Below are positions 13,001 through 28,000 of a stretch of 64,000 nucleotides of DNA, piece by piece. Origin of the DNA: Pteria penguin (Eukaryota > Mollusca > Bivalvia > Pterioida > Pteriidae); the NCBI GenBank assembly GCA_035048485.1, contig CM068583.1, positions 20,621,341 through 20,685,340 on the forward strand, read 5' to 3'. Every line of letters starts with the position of its first letter. The stretch's first letter is position 1. The position numbers were made by a program, and so were the translations under genes. The notes under the pieces were generated by a model. That model had not been told where the DNA came from. It saw nothing but the letters and a program-made list of their open reading frames with translations, and made no database searches.

Positions 13001-16000
13001 AGTTTTTGGTCACTTGGCATTTATCAAGTGAAATTATCGATATCGCTGAAAATATGTATCCACGATACATATATGTAGTTATGATGTCGTTAATATTGTA
13101 ATTAACTCTCATTATTTGTAACGTTATCGTGGATTTTACTTAGCTGAGCTGAGAAATTAACATCGTTTATATCGCTTAATACAGGCCAGATGGCCAAAAT
13201 TTGCGACAAGAATGTCTTTATTTAGTAAACATCGAAATTTTAATGTTCTCCCATTTTGATGCTTATGACAGAGAGGGGCGAAATGTGCCTTGTGCTCTTA
13301 ATCATTTCCTCGTAATTAAACAGATACTTTTCAAAATGTGGTTTGTACTAATGTGGCAATATTTGAGGTTGCAGCTTCGAAGCTTGAACATGTCACGTGA
13401 TTATCGTGTATTCTGCCTATCTGATACGTTTTAGCAATGTTACATTTTAGGTATGGGTGTTAACAGATTGTACGAATAGGCCTTGAAGTGAAGAAGGAAT
13501 CCACACGAGTGTCTATTCAGTACAACATTTCGTGTAGAATTTGAATTCTACTTGGAATTCATGTCATTCTGTTATATTTGCCTTGACATCACATGCTCGA
13601 CTACATTTCCATAGAGGAATTGTTGCTTGAATTCAAACTTTAGCAAATATCCATTCGTGTACATTTAAATCAAGTTTAATTTCCCGTTTTACCAATAGTT
13701 TTCGGGACTAAAGAACATTTTCTTGCAAATCAATATACCATTCTTTTATGATTGAGCGGTGTCTCATACAAGCCGATACAAAGCTGGTGCGAATGTATTG
13801 TCTGCTTATGAAATGCCGCTTCATCTACCCATGTGTTCAAGTATCAAGCAGTTATATCGAAAAATCTGTCTCATAAGATCTGCACATTTTCTTACCATCT
13901 CATGATGCTACACGTGTATTTTAAGTCTTGTGAAAGTTACAACGTCAAAATAATCATGGAAATAGTATCAAAATACCGATACACTGATGGTTTCTTACCA
14001 GAATTTACATCAGTGATGTATAAGTTCGGACTTTTTTCTTTGCTTAGGCAAACTGCTATGAAAAATTTAAGATCGCATAGATACCAAACATCACGTTTTC
14101 GGTCAACGTTCCGCACACTTTACGGTCGCTAATGGTCCTGTTTGTATATATGAGAAACTGTTATGTGACATTTTGGCGGCCTTATTCAGTCGTAGTTCTT
14201 TTTATGCCGTTTGTACTGTGGGTGTGTAAAGTTACACAATTCATGCCAGTCATAACTTCTTATTGATCATCACTTACATTATACAGTTTATACTAAATGT
14301 GACTATGGGTTTCACTTGCTTGGCTATGGCTGATGGTAAAAGTATGCTTCTACATTGATCCTGATGCACCTCTTGGTACACTCTTTAGCATCACGGTGGA
14401 TGTGACTGGTTAGCAGATGATGCGTGCTCCTCCATGGTACCTGATGCACCTCTTGGTACACTCTTTAGCATCACGGTGGATGTGACTGGTTAGCAGATGA
14501 TGCGTGCTCCACCATGGTACCTGATGCACCTCTTTGTACACTCTTTGGCATCACGGTGGATGTGACTGGTTAGCAGATGATGCGTGCTCCACCATGGTAC
14601 CTGATGCACCTCTTTGTACACTCTTTGGCATCACGGTGGATGTGACTGGTTAGGAGATGATGCGTGCTCCTCCATGGTACCTGATGCACCTCTTTGTACA
14701 CTCTTTGGCATCACGGTGGATGTGACTGGTTAGCACATGATGCGTGCTCCTCCATGGTACCTGATGCACCTCTTTGTACACTCTTTGGCATCACGGTGGA
14801 TGTGACTGGTTAGCACATGATGCGTGCTCCTCCATGGTACCTGATGCACCTCTTTGTACACTCTTTGGCATCACGGTGGATGTGACTGGTTAGCAGATGA
14901 TGCGTGCTCCTCCATGGTACCTGATGCACCTCTTTGTACACTCTTTGGCATCACGGTGGATGTGACTGGTTAGCAGATGATGCGTGCTCCACCATGGCAA
15001 CTGATGCACCTCTTTGTACACTCTTTGGCATCACGGTGGATGTGATTGGTTAGCAGATGATGCGTGCTCTTCCATGGTACCTGATGCACATCTTTGTACA
15101 CTCTTTGGCATCACGGTGGATGTGATTGGTTAAGAAAATGCCAGCTCTCCATGGCAAATGATGCACCTCTTGGTACACTCTTTGGCATTATTAGTAGAGG
15201 GAAGTTTCAAGTTTTAATAAATGCATTATTATAAATATCTTACTATTATATGAGTATTACATAGAAGCAGTCAACAAAGAAGCACAGAGTTCTTCTAAAC
15301 CATGACATGAACATTCCGAATTAGGTTGAACACGGACTGCTTCAGCTTCTCTTCTTATTATTAAAGAAAGTAATCAATGATTAAGTCATAACCTGGTTAT
15401 TTGTTTAAAATTTCAAGTCTCTTAAGGATGTCAATATTTCGGTGACGTTTTCCTTATCTAATGTTTGCACTTTTAACTTTTTTCTTTTGTTTCTGTGTTC
15501 ACCGACCTTGGCCTGTAGTTAGACATTGGCGTTGTAGTGCCCAATAATTTTCAAGAAAGTTTATTGACAGTGTTGAAATAAAACTCCATAAGGCTTTGAG
15601 ATTGCTTCTCAGGTCCACTGCATTATCACTTTAATTGCTGCATTTATTGCAGATTAATGATGATTTCTACGGAATGTAGCACTTTTTTCTTTATGGAAGT
15701 TCCCGACTTCTTCCTTTCGGTTATCTTAGACAAGTTTATTTACCCAGCCTCAACACTACTTCTAATAAAAATTTCGTGATTCTAGATATGAGGAATTAAA
15801 TATCAAGTTTTAACCTGACATTCATAATATTTTACAACTTCTTAAATAGCAATTAAGAGTCATCCTTGGGCATCTCGTGGGCATTAAAGGCCATCCAAAC
15901 AGTATAATTATCACCTACAGCTCTAATTGGAAAAAGACTTTCCAGTAAATACATACCGCACACCTCAGGAAGTGTGTTCTGGAATGGATATGACTCTTTA

Positions 16001-19000
16001 TGCTTGATATATTATTAACCATAGCTTGATGTACTCATTTCCTTTGTCATCAAAAGTTCATTACTTCTCACAAATCACCCGACTCCGTCAAGATTTAATA
16101 ACATATAGTACCAACAACAGAGCAAGCGCATTTCTCGAAAACCAGAAAATGCATCCGAAATTCTTGCGCAGCTTGGGGAAGCATTTTGGCATGCAACAAT
16201 TTCCCCTCAGACGGAGAGATGTCATACAGTAAATCACAACGCTAGATAAGATGCCACGATTATGTACCGGATATATTTTAAGAGAAAATCTGATTTTTTT
16301 AGTGTATAGAGTTGCGTTCCATCTGCACTTTTGCATTTTAGTATGTTTTAGGACATGTATGTCATCGTATATCACTTGTTAGTAAGAATTGGAAAATTCT
16401 GTATGATTCAGATTGCTATTTTTCATCCGGATGTAACAGGACCTTTGATTGGTTAATATGGTTTGAACTATAGTTTGTCCTAAATGCAATTCAGAATCTT
16501 CAGTATTTCAAAATGATGATCTTCTTTGATTTATAATTGAACAATGAATCTTAATGATATGAACTTTATTAAATTATCTTACATAATTTGTCGTTTTTCC
16601 TCAATGAAATTCAAGCTGAAGTTTTCAAATGACCGTCATGACTTCCATTCAGATCGATTTCTTTTTACTACTTCATTATCGGAAACTCTTTTAAAAGAAC
16701 GACAACCGAACATCGACTTCCTATGTTACTACTTCTAATGAATGATAAAACTAAAAGGATTCCTTAATTTGACTGAATTTTAGAGTATACACTTGATTAA
16801 TACTTGGAGTGTACAAAATGTACTTGATCCCATAAAAAGTGTTCAGACATTTGAGTATCAAATTGATGTTCACGATGGACGTTTTGGAGTTTTTGGCATG
16901 ACTTCTCCTATTAGGTATCAGGATAAGTACTATTGGTAAAACGTATTTTGGTTTATAGTTGTGGTCTTGTTGGTTTATGTGCATGTCCTTGGTGATTTGT
17001 GCCTTATAGCTTGGTCAGATGTCTTCTGTTTTCTATCCTAAATAAAAGTTTCATTTTATGGTGTATGATTAACAAAATATCCAAATACATGTATAAACGA
17101 TATACATGTATTTTTTAAATAAATGTTGTAAAAGAATAATCCTCAGGAAACCTTGGCATTTAGGCTGCCAGAGATGCGTCAGCTTTCTTCACAAATCTTC
17201 TTACGAATAACCGGAATAATAGCATAAAAGGAGTAATTTTAGTATACAAAGGTGTTTTGATAAGGCGTACGATGTAAGTTTATACACAACACCTGTCGAG
17301 TACTATTCTATATAAACAAGTAATTATTTACCTCAGGTCATTGTCACCAATGTATATAGCAAAATAATACGTGTGAATGTTCAACGACATAAGAAAAGTG
17401 CATAAAAATGATATTTAAATTTATCAAAATCATCCCGAATGTCTGAAATTTAATGTCTTATGTCAAAAAAATGGAAAGTTTTTACATGGTTTAATTACTG
17501 CATTTTAAAGATTAAAAAATGCCTTGATTTCTTTTTAAAACACAATGGATATTAAAATAGATATTTATAGTACAGTGAAATTTTAACTTAAATATGATCC
17601 TCAAGTACCGGTACACATTATTTTATTTTCAATACAGACAAGGTTTTCTTTTGTAATTAAGAATGTGGCGTTGTTATTGAACAACGACAAGACGTCCAAA
17701 TGTTTTATACTGTTTTATTATAAGTGGTATAATATAATCGGAACTTTTCACCCGTTACTTATGCATGCGTAAAAAATCGCAGAAAAAGGGCGAGGAAGTT
17801 CCGAATAGTATTGTATATAATTTATGTTTGATACAAGTAATACTTGTGTAGATTTCTCAATAATGTAAATGATTTAATTCTGGGGATCAAATGGGGAAAA
17901 TTATATTTAGAATTTGAGTGAAAAGATATACTTAATATGCTACTTTAAGGACTGTGACTACAAAAAAATACTGTTTGGGGAAAAAACAAACAAACAAAGC
18001 AAGGGGAGAGATGTGTGACAGAAAGGTCTCCAGGCTGGGTAATTATACAAATGTCGTGTGAATAAGACTTGATATATATGTGTGTCTGCTAGCAGAACCC
18101 TGTTTTTATCAGATATTGGGCATTTCGAACTCATAACATTCGACCAAATCGATTCTGTCGCATCTGTTGAATGGATCAAGTGATGAATTATAGAAATTAA
18201 GCGTTCCTATTAAGAGCGACTGAGCCTAACAGGCTAACATTTCTCTATGTTCCTTTTCATATCGTCATTTTATTCCGTTTTCCCATCAATTCTGGGAAAA
18301 TGATTATATCTTCTGTCGAGTTTAATTGTCAACTGGGATTTGCTCACTTGAAAGGCGTGAAAAGAACTCTAAAGAAATGATTAAAATGTAGGTAATGTTC
18401 ATTTCATCATCTGTTTCTGTTAGCAATTAACATCGAGCCATTTGTAATTTATGGTCAAAGGAAATTCGCGGAAACATTGAACAGTTTCCTTGAAAAAAAG
18501 GCTTTTTATTTGATCGACGGCTATAAATAAATAACTCTAGGATATAACTGCCCCCATATATTACATTCGTTTACTGTTCACTGCTATATAGGTCACCAGA
18601 ACCTTTGGTGTTGCCTGGGCGGTAGATTAATGCACGTAGTGCATTTGTATATCGTGATGAAAAGTCGAGGACAGCCCAATTAAAGATCAGGGAAACACAG
18701 ATTAAAGCAAAAAAAGGCCAGTTAAAAGTCGGGATATTTAGTCATAGTAGGGTTTCGCAATGATCGAGTATTTTCCGCGAAATATGAATACTTGGTCATT
18801 TGCCTCGGAGCAAATCACAGTGACATTACATGTATTTTGTTCATCCAGAAACAGCTGTCTAAAAGATTCTCTGTCAGAATATATATCTTTTTTTCTCTGA
18901 GTGGGTGGGATGGGGATTTACAAATTAAATCCATAAACTAACACATTTAGTGCAAACAAATTACATAATACCACCGCATTATCTTGTAACTTGAACAAGC

Positions 19001-22000
19001 ACTGGGTAGGTCTCGGATTTCGAACTGGCAAAATGATTTAATTTCTTTGGTACTTAAAATATAGATTTTAACATGTTTGTCTTAAGCAGTGGAATAGAGT
19101 TTTGACAATTCTATGTTATTTCTACTTACAGTATTACGGACGAGTGCCAACTGATGCTCAGAGTAAGCGAGAACAGAAGAGACGGCCCAAGCCCAAGGAT
19201 GGCACTCAACTCGTCTGTCGTGTATGTGGAGATAAAGCATTGGGATATAACTTCGATGCCATCACATGCGAGTCTTGTAAAGCATTCTTCAGAAGAAATG
19301 CTCAGAAAACCAAGGTAAGCAAGACGTGTACCGCAGTTGGTGCTTTATGTTTTCATGTAGTTTACTGTTTGCCAATATATGTGAAAATCACAACCCAGAA
19401 TTATATTGTGCAAAAGTATTAAAAGATAAAGTATAATGTGATCTTCTTATTTATATATGTGGCAACTTTGCTGTAGTGGTTAAGCGCTTAGCTTGCGGCG
19501 CCGACGATCCGGGTTTGATTCCTGGATTGCGCCACGTTTAAGATATGGTAAACTCCTACCCCCATGTCGGGATGTAACTAGAAAATTTTTGAAAGCGACG
19601 TGAAACACCAAATCAACTAAACAACCAACCAGTCTTACTCGTATTAAAGCTCGAGCCGTTGTAGATGGGATCCGAGGATTCCCGAATTCGAGCGGCATCG
19701 GCGGCTGGACAGTCAATAAAAATTAAGATCCCTGCCCACTGTAGACAACGACACGCTATAACTCCCTCATTGCTTTGAATGGGTGCCTTCCATATATCTA
19801 CATTTCTGTGCACTACATCAGACAGATTCCGGTACTGTATGGGTAAAATAAGATCGGTATGACATAGAAGCAAACATTGAAACATGTAAAACAAAACCCT
19901 CCATGATCGATTGCGCTAAAGCACTGTACTAGAACTTTAGTACTTCCTCAGTAGCGGATTTAGAGCCCCCCCCCCCTTTTTTCGCCACATATTTATTACT
20001 GAAAATCCAGATTTGGCACCAAAAATGCCCGAGTAGTTTGGATAATACAGATGCGCCCCCCTTTTTTTCGGAAATCCTGGATCCGCCACCGTTCGGCTGA
20101 ACACTAGCTGTTGTCATATAGTTTTATCGTAAGGTGTTATTCTGTTTTCGGATTATGCAGCATATAAAAAGCAACATTGTGTGGCGACATATCAGTTAAA
20201 TCTTGATGTGCCGTTAACAGTATACATGCAAAACAGATATTATCTATGTCCATATGCACTGAATGTACGACACCGAGAGAATCGGTGGATGAGGTGCTTG
20301 GTTCGTGACCGAGAGATGCCGGGTTCGACTCCAGCCGTGGAGACACCGGACAATCAATCTGTAAGACGCTGAGAAACAACCCAAACTTTCGTATTATTTT
20401 ATTAAACTGTATACAGTAGTGTAAGACTTCTTAGTACAGTCTATATCGGATATAGAGGATGCTTTTATTTATAAACCCATTACATAGCTATGACGGCACC
20501 AAACACCTGCTGAAGGTAAATCAACATCAAATGTGAACAAAACTTATTATGTTAAATCATCATGGGCGAACAAGAAGAAAATATGTAAATTTTGCCAGCT
20601 TTTTGAGTGAAAGTTGAAATGTGTCCGATCCTAGACAAGATATGTTGCTGCACACTACACCGGTGTCTTCCGAAATAAATAATTAGCACTGTTTTTGGAA
20701 GATCGTGTCTGAATCACCACGAGGAAATCGTGAAATATTTGAAATTTATTAATTATGAAATTGCTAACTCTTCAAATGTCAGCATCTTCCCGATTTATGT
20801 TTATCAGCGTACCGGTAAGATAGGGTAATGTTGCGTAATGTTTGAAATTTTGTAAAGAAGAGATGTAAAGGAGAATTGTCGATCAGACACGTAAATTATT
20901 TAGATCCAGGTGCCAGTCATGTAGATCTGTCATAAAGGATTTCCTTGTCATGTAGACGTTTTAATGATGTCGATGGGAGGTATCGATAATCAGAGTGTTG
21001 ATGTCAAGTAAAACCTAACAGTCTCAGTCGTGGATTCAGATTGTGGGGTTTTAAAAGATGAAATTTGGATATGAAATACATACTTTACGAACAGTTGTGA
21101 GGTTCGGTGACTTCGTCGTAAATTTTATTGGAGAGTTATTTTTGCAACTTGCATGTTGTTTGTTTCTTGTTTTTAAATTCTGTATAAGTAGGGGCACCTG
21201 TTAATCCGACGCTGTATAGACGCCATCGCCCTTGTTTGTTTAATCACTGGAATGTGAAATGAGAATCTAATCGATCTTATTATATCTATAGTCATCTTAG
21301 CTAGAATGGGACATTTGACAGGATAGATTTTTACAAAATAGATATATTCCGGAAGTTTCAGGGGTATATCTTTTACACTCATTCTAATGTTCTATGAAGT
21401 TTACATAGAAGGGTAGTCCATGTCACGGAAGTTCCATTACTTGAAGCATTTCAAATAAGATCGTGATCTTTCCTTTGACTTACATAATAGATTCAGTCCT
21501 TTTAATGTGAAGAAATACAATAGTGCTAAGTGTATGAATTTTATTAATGAATTGTGATAAACAATTTATGTTCAGATTACAAAATTCACATTTGTATAGT
21601 ATAGAGATTTCAGTTTAATGGTATATAATTTGTGACGAGTCTTTCATTGTATCACTTGGCAGGCTTGGTGTAGTGGTTAAGCGCTTTGCTTGCGGCGCCG
21701 ACGATCTGGGTTCGATTCCCGGGTTGCGTCACTATGTTTAAGAGGTTGGTTACCTCCTGCTTCCATGTCGCGATATAACTGAAAAATTGTTGAAAGCGAC
21801 GTAAAACACCAATCAACCAACCAACTAACATTGTATCATGATAAATTCTGATCAAAACGGGTTCTTGGTCCCCGTGCCTCCCTTCTAAATCCTCCGCTGC
21901 ACACGAAGTCATGGAAAGTCCACATTTATGTATACAAGACCACCCTAGAGGATGTCTGACGTCAGCGACTATTTTATTTCATGGTCATAACCTTTTATTA

Positions 22001-25000
22001 CGTTTAATGTGCTATGTTTTACAGTTCTTTGTTACTAAACTAAATTCAATATGGTAAGTTACATGCTTGGCAGTACATTGCTATTTAGAGTGCACGTATG
22101 GGAATCTGGTAGAATTATGTTTTTAGTCATGGGATTTTGTGGCGATTTTTAGAATTGTAGCAAAAATGCTCCCAATATCTTGCAAATGGTTAAGTTACAT
22201 TTTAGTAGACTTTCGAATGAAATCGGATGTGTTCAAATCTTGTTGCCCGTATGTAGAATATAATAGCACTGCTTGTATGCATACCTCAAGTTTATCGGTG
22301 TTATGAATATTTCTTATCAGAAAATTGAAATAATTCATTCATAATTCAGTATAATGAGTGTTCTTGTATTTTCAGGTTTTTACATGCAGCTTCGATGGAA
22401 ATTGTAAACTTGATACTCACACAAGAAAATTTTGTTCTGGCTGTCGATTGAAGAAATGCTTTGAGGTCGGAATGAAGAAAGACTGGATTTTGAGTAAGAG
22501 TTTATATGACTGCTTTCATTGTCTTGCGAGTTATATTCGCTTTGATGATTAAAAACAACTTCAACTCGATCCTTCAGATGGTAATCTTATATTATCGGCA
22601 TTACAATGCAAATTTATTTTGAAAACAAAGTTGAACAATACTTTTCGCATTTGCACAGTAAATACCCTAAGGTTTTAAAATTTAGGATTAATATAATGGT
22701 CTTTGATTCGGGCTAATACATTCTTCCATTGGGGCTTACGGAGGTAGAGGTTAATTTTTAGCGCCTTTATATGCTAGCAATTTTTCTATTGAACCAAAAA
22801 GATATAGAAAAAAAATTTTTGAATCCTATACGAAAAAAATGCCACATGTAGATAACTTTATCCGCTGTTCTTCCGTCTGTCTGTCTGATAGGAGTCTCAC
22901 TTCTGAAAATGGGTAGCAGGCAACATATATGGTTCTTCGAACACTCTAGGGATTCGAGTATTTGTGTTTTCTTAGTTGACATTTTTACAATCATTAATAC
23001 TATAAATAATGTGTATTCGAAATTTCTCACTAGACGTGATAGTGTCATTATTGACTGTCTCCCCCTTTTTACCAAATATGATGAAAACTTTATACTTAAT
23101 AGTCCATATGTTGTTTGAGCTAGTGTGAATATGATATTGTCAGATGTGTACTCTGTCATTGCTAGTATCAGATCATCTTACCTCAGGAAAAGAGCCAAAA
23201 AATATCAAATGATAAAACACTCACGATTTTTCTCTTGTTTGAATACGTGATAAAATGATACAATGTTCCCTGAAAATCAAGATATGGTTAGATTCATGTG
23301 CCTTCTGACTAGGTGAAATCGCAAGTTATATGAGATACACACGTCTTATCTCCCCTCAGATTGCAATTTGATAGACATTTGAACGTTATATACCCACCAT
23401 GCATATGATTGGCGTAATGTTTACCATATTCGTCTTCCGTCAATGCGACCTTTCATCGCACTGTTCGTTCGTCTGTCTCATTCTGCCTTTAACTCGTTAT
23501 CATGTCAATTATATAGGTCAAGGTCACATGATGAAAATTTTGGTACCAACGGAAAGGTATTGCAATTAGGGACACACATGCCAAATATGAATGCCCTACG
23601 TCTGACAGTTAAAAAGATATGACCAAGGTTAAAGTTTTTGAGACAGACGGACAGACGAATGAGATTTAATGTCCCCACGCTTTCGCAAAAAGCGGGGGAC
23701 AATAAGTTGCGATTGTTTCAATTGGAGAGGCATACAAAATGGTATTCATGCACTTAGCTTTGAGATTAAATACATATGTTCTATTCTGAAAAGTCGATTT
23801 ATGTTCATTCTTGAACATTTTTGTAGCCTTCTTAAACATTTGGCATCTTTAGTCAGTAACCGTGTGGGAATCGATTTTACTCGTAGCTCCCTTAAGTTGA
23901 TTGTCTGTCTTTGACCTATATCTACATGCAGCTATATTTAGATAATTGAATCTAACAATTATTCGCAATTCACCGGTATGAATTCAGAAAATCAATCACA
24001 AGAATATATGTATCGAGTCCGCATATTGAACTCAATATGGCCTTCGCTTGTTGGTCAGTTAGATTGTTGTAGATGAGTTTTGGATAATAAATGTTGTAAA
24101 CTTTTGATGTAACACTTGTCCTCCTGTACCTTTGTATCCCCCACCGCAGAATAGTGATCATCAATATAGTTAGGTAAAATAATACTTACGTTGCTTTTAA
24201 GTATTAATGTGCATTTATATAGAAATGTACTTAAGTAAAGGACAGTTGAATCATGTCAAACAACAAACAGTCTCAATAAACAACTCGAAAAACAAAAACA
24301 ATCAGCTTGTCAGATTTTGAACAGCTGTATATTGCGTAGGATTCCTTCATTGATATTCTATCTCTTTCACCTTTCTTGAGTGATGAATTCTCAGAAATGC
24401 GAAAACTTACATGTGTTATATATAGCGTGGGCCTGTCACCTGGAGTGAAGCATTACTTGTTACTTGAGTATATACTTTATCATCGGAGGTTTAAAAAATT
24501 TTAGGGGTCAGTGCAGTTGCTTAGAATTCATCATTCCATTCCTTGTTAATATGAAAGTTACATTGAACTTGATTGCTTTTCGCAATATGCTTGTAATTCG
24601 TTTGTTTGGTAATATAGAACAGTTAACGTTTTTTCGTGTACGTTATGGCGGAACTGTCAGCACTATGTTCAGTTACCGAGCCGTTTCGCTATAACAAACT
24701 ATAAAGTGTGTCCTTAGCACCGACTGGGACTGAATGACTCCGTCAAGAGTCGAACATTCCGTCAAGAGGCGAACTGCACGTTTTCGATGATTATATCATT
24801 TGTATGAACGATATCCATTGTAGGTGAAGAACAGTTAGCCAAAAGGCGACAGAAGGGACCAAAACCAAACGGCAATAATGGAACTAAACAACGGCGCCTG
24901 GATGACCCTAATGAACCTTTCGACCAACCAATCAGTTCATCAGAGGTCATGAGTTCATCTGAAATTTCCACCAATTATCAATCAGATCCATCAGATGATT

Positions 25001-28000
25001 CCACGCGGTCGCCCGTTGACAACTTTTCTCCATTTAAGAACGAAATTGATGACGACGACTTTCCCCGCCCTCTCCGGGAGGACTACCGAACGGAAATCGA
25101 AAACCTGGAGTTTCAGTACTCCTCTGTGTTTGACACTCCCTACAACGAAGATCAGTACAACAAACTGACGAACAATCCCAGAACGCCTAATGAATTGTTT
25201 AATTTGACAGATATCTTTATACGCAGGCTCATCAAATTTGCAAAACATGTACCCGAATTCAAGGACTTACAGCAGGAGGACCAGATCCATTTACTCAAGG
25301 TACATTTCTACTGAAAGTTACATTTACAATTATATAGACTAAGGTAAAAAAAAATGCAATGTGGTGTTTCGGTGTTTGAATGAAACAATGTGGATAGATA
25401 GGAAATTATAGATATAAACCAGAAATTATGGCTTGCTTAAAAAGTATATTGGGTAAGAAGATTGTCAATACAACATTTATTTTAGGTTTGAATGCATATG
25501 CAATTAAGATTGAACACTAATATGTAATAGTATCTGTGAAAATAACAATATGAGATTGGCGAACCTTCGATCCAGGAGACCTACTCCCCTATCCATGATA
25601 CTATTGACCATCAAGTCAACCTTTAAAGGAGTTAAATTTGCACCTGAGACTAAGACATAACACAGAATCAGGTTCAATACAGTGTTATGATTATTTATAC
25701 CAAAGGAAAAAGGTTCTCTATACAAAATACCATATAAATATACGTATTGTCGTTGTGCAATAAAATCTTATGTCATTACGAAAAAATACAGTGTAGACCA
25801 GAGTTCAAATCCCGAGCAGGCGATCTTTGTGTTGCTATAACCAATGTCTAGTTGGTTCACGGACGTATATTAGAATATATTACAAGTAACAGATGGATGA
25901 GTGTTTTGTTGTTTAAAAGCTGGTCACTAAAACTCGGTCCTATTGTTGGCAAACTTTCGATTGACCATGAGTTTATCTCTTGTATTGCTTAGCTGATATT
26001 ATTCAGACTTTATATGTGTGGCATTATAAATGGTATATTGATTCTTGTAGTCGTATACATGTACACCGTATATAAAACATACATTTACACCTTAAAGATT
26101 GGGTTATTCTTATGGGTAATATAAAGCCTCGTTTTGTTGCATGGTGAGAGAATTGGACTCGACGACAGGAGGTCTCCGCGTTAAAAATCATGACTTCCCT
26201 ACACGATGATGATATATAAGAAAAACTTTGACTGTTCGTTGATTTGTATGTTTGTTCGCCTGATAGCTCTAAAACTTTATCGCGATTTCAACCGAATCCT
26301 CATGGTTGTCTATCATATCTAGATGAGAATTTACAACAGTTACAGTTCTTGATACTTGTTTTTCTTTAGAGTTATAAATATTAACATTGACACTCTAGCT
26401 CTACCGAAACTTTTGTATGGATTTTAATAAAACTTTGTTCACTGTAAGATAAAAATGAGTAGCTCTGTATGAAGGGTAATTAGTTTGATATCTTACATTT
26501 TCCGAGAGTAGTCACTGTTTGCACTTAAAATTCCTCTCCGATACAGGTTTTTTGGGTCTTTATTTTGGGGTCGGAATAGTGACAGTAAGTTGAGATCTTT
26601 GGGCATCGTAAGCCTAGATTAAAACTGGAATTCTGGACTCTTAAGCATGGTAAGCCTATATGAAAACTGGAATTCTGGACTTAAGCATCGTAAGCCTAGA
26701 TAAAAACTGGAATTCTGGGCTCTTAAGCATGGTAAGCCTAGATAAAAACTGGAATTCTGGACTCTTAAGCATGGTAAGCTTTGATAAAAACTGGAATTCT
26801 GGACTCTTAAGCATGGTAAGCCTAGATTAAAAACTGGAATTCTGGACTCTTAAACATGGTAAGCTTTGATAAAAACTGGAATTCCGGACTCTTAAACATG
26901 GTAAGCTTTGATAAAAACTGGAATTGTGGACTCTTAAGCATGGTAAGCTTTGATAAAAACTGGAATTCTGGACTCTTAAGCATGGTAAGCTTAGATTAAA
27001 AACTGGAATTGTGGACTCTTAGGCATGGTAAGCTTTGATAAAAACTGGAATTCTGGACCTTTAGGCATGGTAAACATAAATAAAAACTGGAATTCTGGAA
27101 ATTCAAGAAAAACCTCATTCCTATTTATTAGTGTATACATGTACAAAAAATACAGTTCTGGTTAGTACAGATGAGTCAGTTTGGGATATAGGAGAAAAAT
27201 ATGTTCAGATAAGAAAGGATACATTGAGAGGTAGTAACATTTTTAATATGCATAAATACGAGATAATGTTTGTAAGGTTATTTATAGTTTCGGTTTTTTG
27301 ACTGCAATCTATTTATACCCATTACATACATTCAAGTCATAAATAAGAGAAATCGAATCACAGGTAGTTTCGAAACAGTTTTGGATTATTTGTGTCTTAT
27401 ATAATTCCCTAAGTGACAAGAAATTCACAAAATAAGTTTTAGAACGGATATATTTATATATATATACTTTTGCATGTGTAATTTTCAGTATTGACTTGTC
27501 TAGGTAAAGAGGGATGCATCAGTACGTGAGCCTTGCACTTTGGGGAAAATACTCCTTGAGGAATATTACACTAGACGATAAACATATGCATTCGACCCTC
27601 AGGACTTTCAGTCCTTTCATTTACACATGCAGTTTTCCCAAGTATCATCACTTACACACGTGTGCTAAAACCAGATAAGTTACAAATTTAATTTTGGTAA
27701 AGTATAGTCCTGAAATGCAGACAACTCTAGATATTAAATGGTCCATCAGCTCTAGTCGACGTCTGTTGATGGAGACATTAAACCGCCTTCTAAGTATTGC
27801 TCATACATACCCATAATAAGGGGACGACCATTTGATTCTGAGAGGGGGCTGGCACTTTTTGGAAATAAATATTCTGACCCTTAAAATGCTGGAAATAAAA
27901 AATCTGGCTTTGACTGATATGAAAATAAATATTCTGGCTACTAGCATGTACATATACCAGATCATGCAAATATAAAGCTGAATGTTTTATAGAAAACATG

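Larger units (their letters stand above)
4100..19131 (+). other. HR96: Nuclear receptor intron 1 (15 kb)
   Basis: Between the donor at 4100 and the acceptor ending at 19131. It holds the end of a repeat near 7740-7990, a SINE at 8677-8920, a MITE at 9162-9334, two abutting MITEs at 11042-11510 and an 80-bp minisatellite at 14361-15195. In 4100-7740, 9335-11041, 11511-14360 and 15196-19131 I saw no gene and no clear repeat beyond homopolymer tracts (poly-C/G near 7780 and 11911). A weak 15-bp inverted pair occurs at 7213-7227 and 7410-7424. Confidence 0.6.
19315..22375 (+). other. HR96: Nuclear receptor intron 2
   Basis: Contains two family A SINEs (19461-19630, 21655-21828), a MITE (19949-20091) and a tRNA-like fragment of family B near 20276-20360 with a B box GGGTTCGACTCC. 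Nothing else recognised. Confidence 0.7.

Noticed and set aside
14361..15195. Possible CRISPR array because of regular spacing
   Set aside because: Whole 80-bp units are repeated without unique spacers, in an animal intron; it is a minisatellite.
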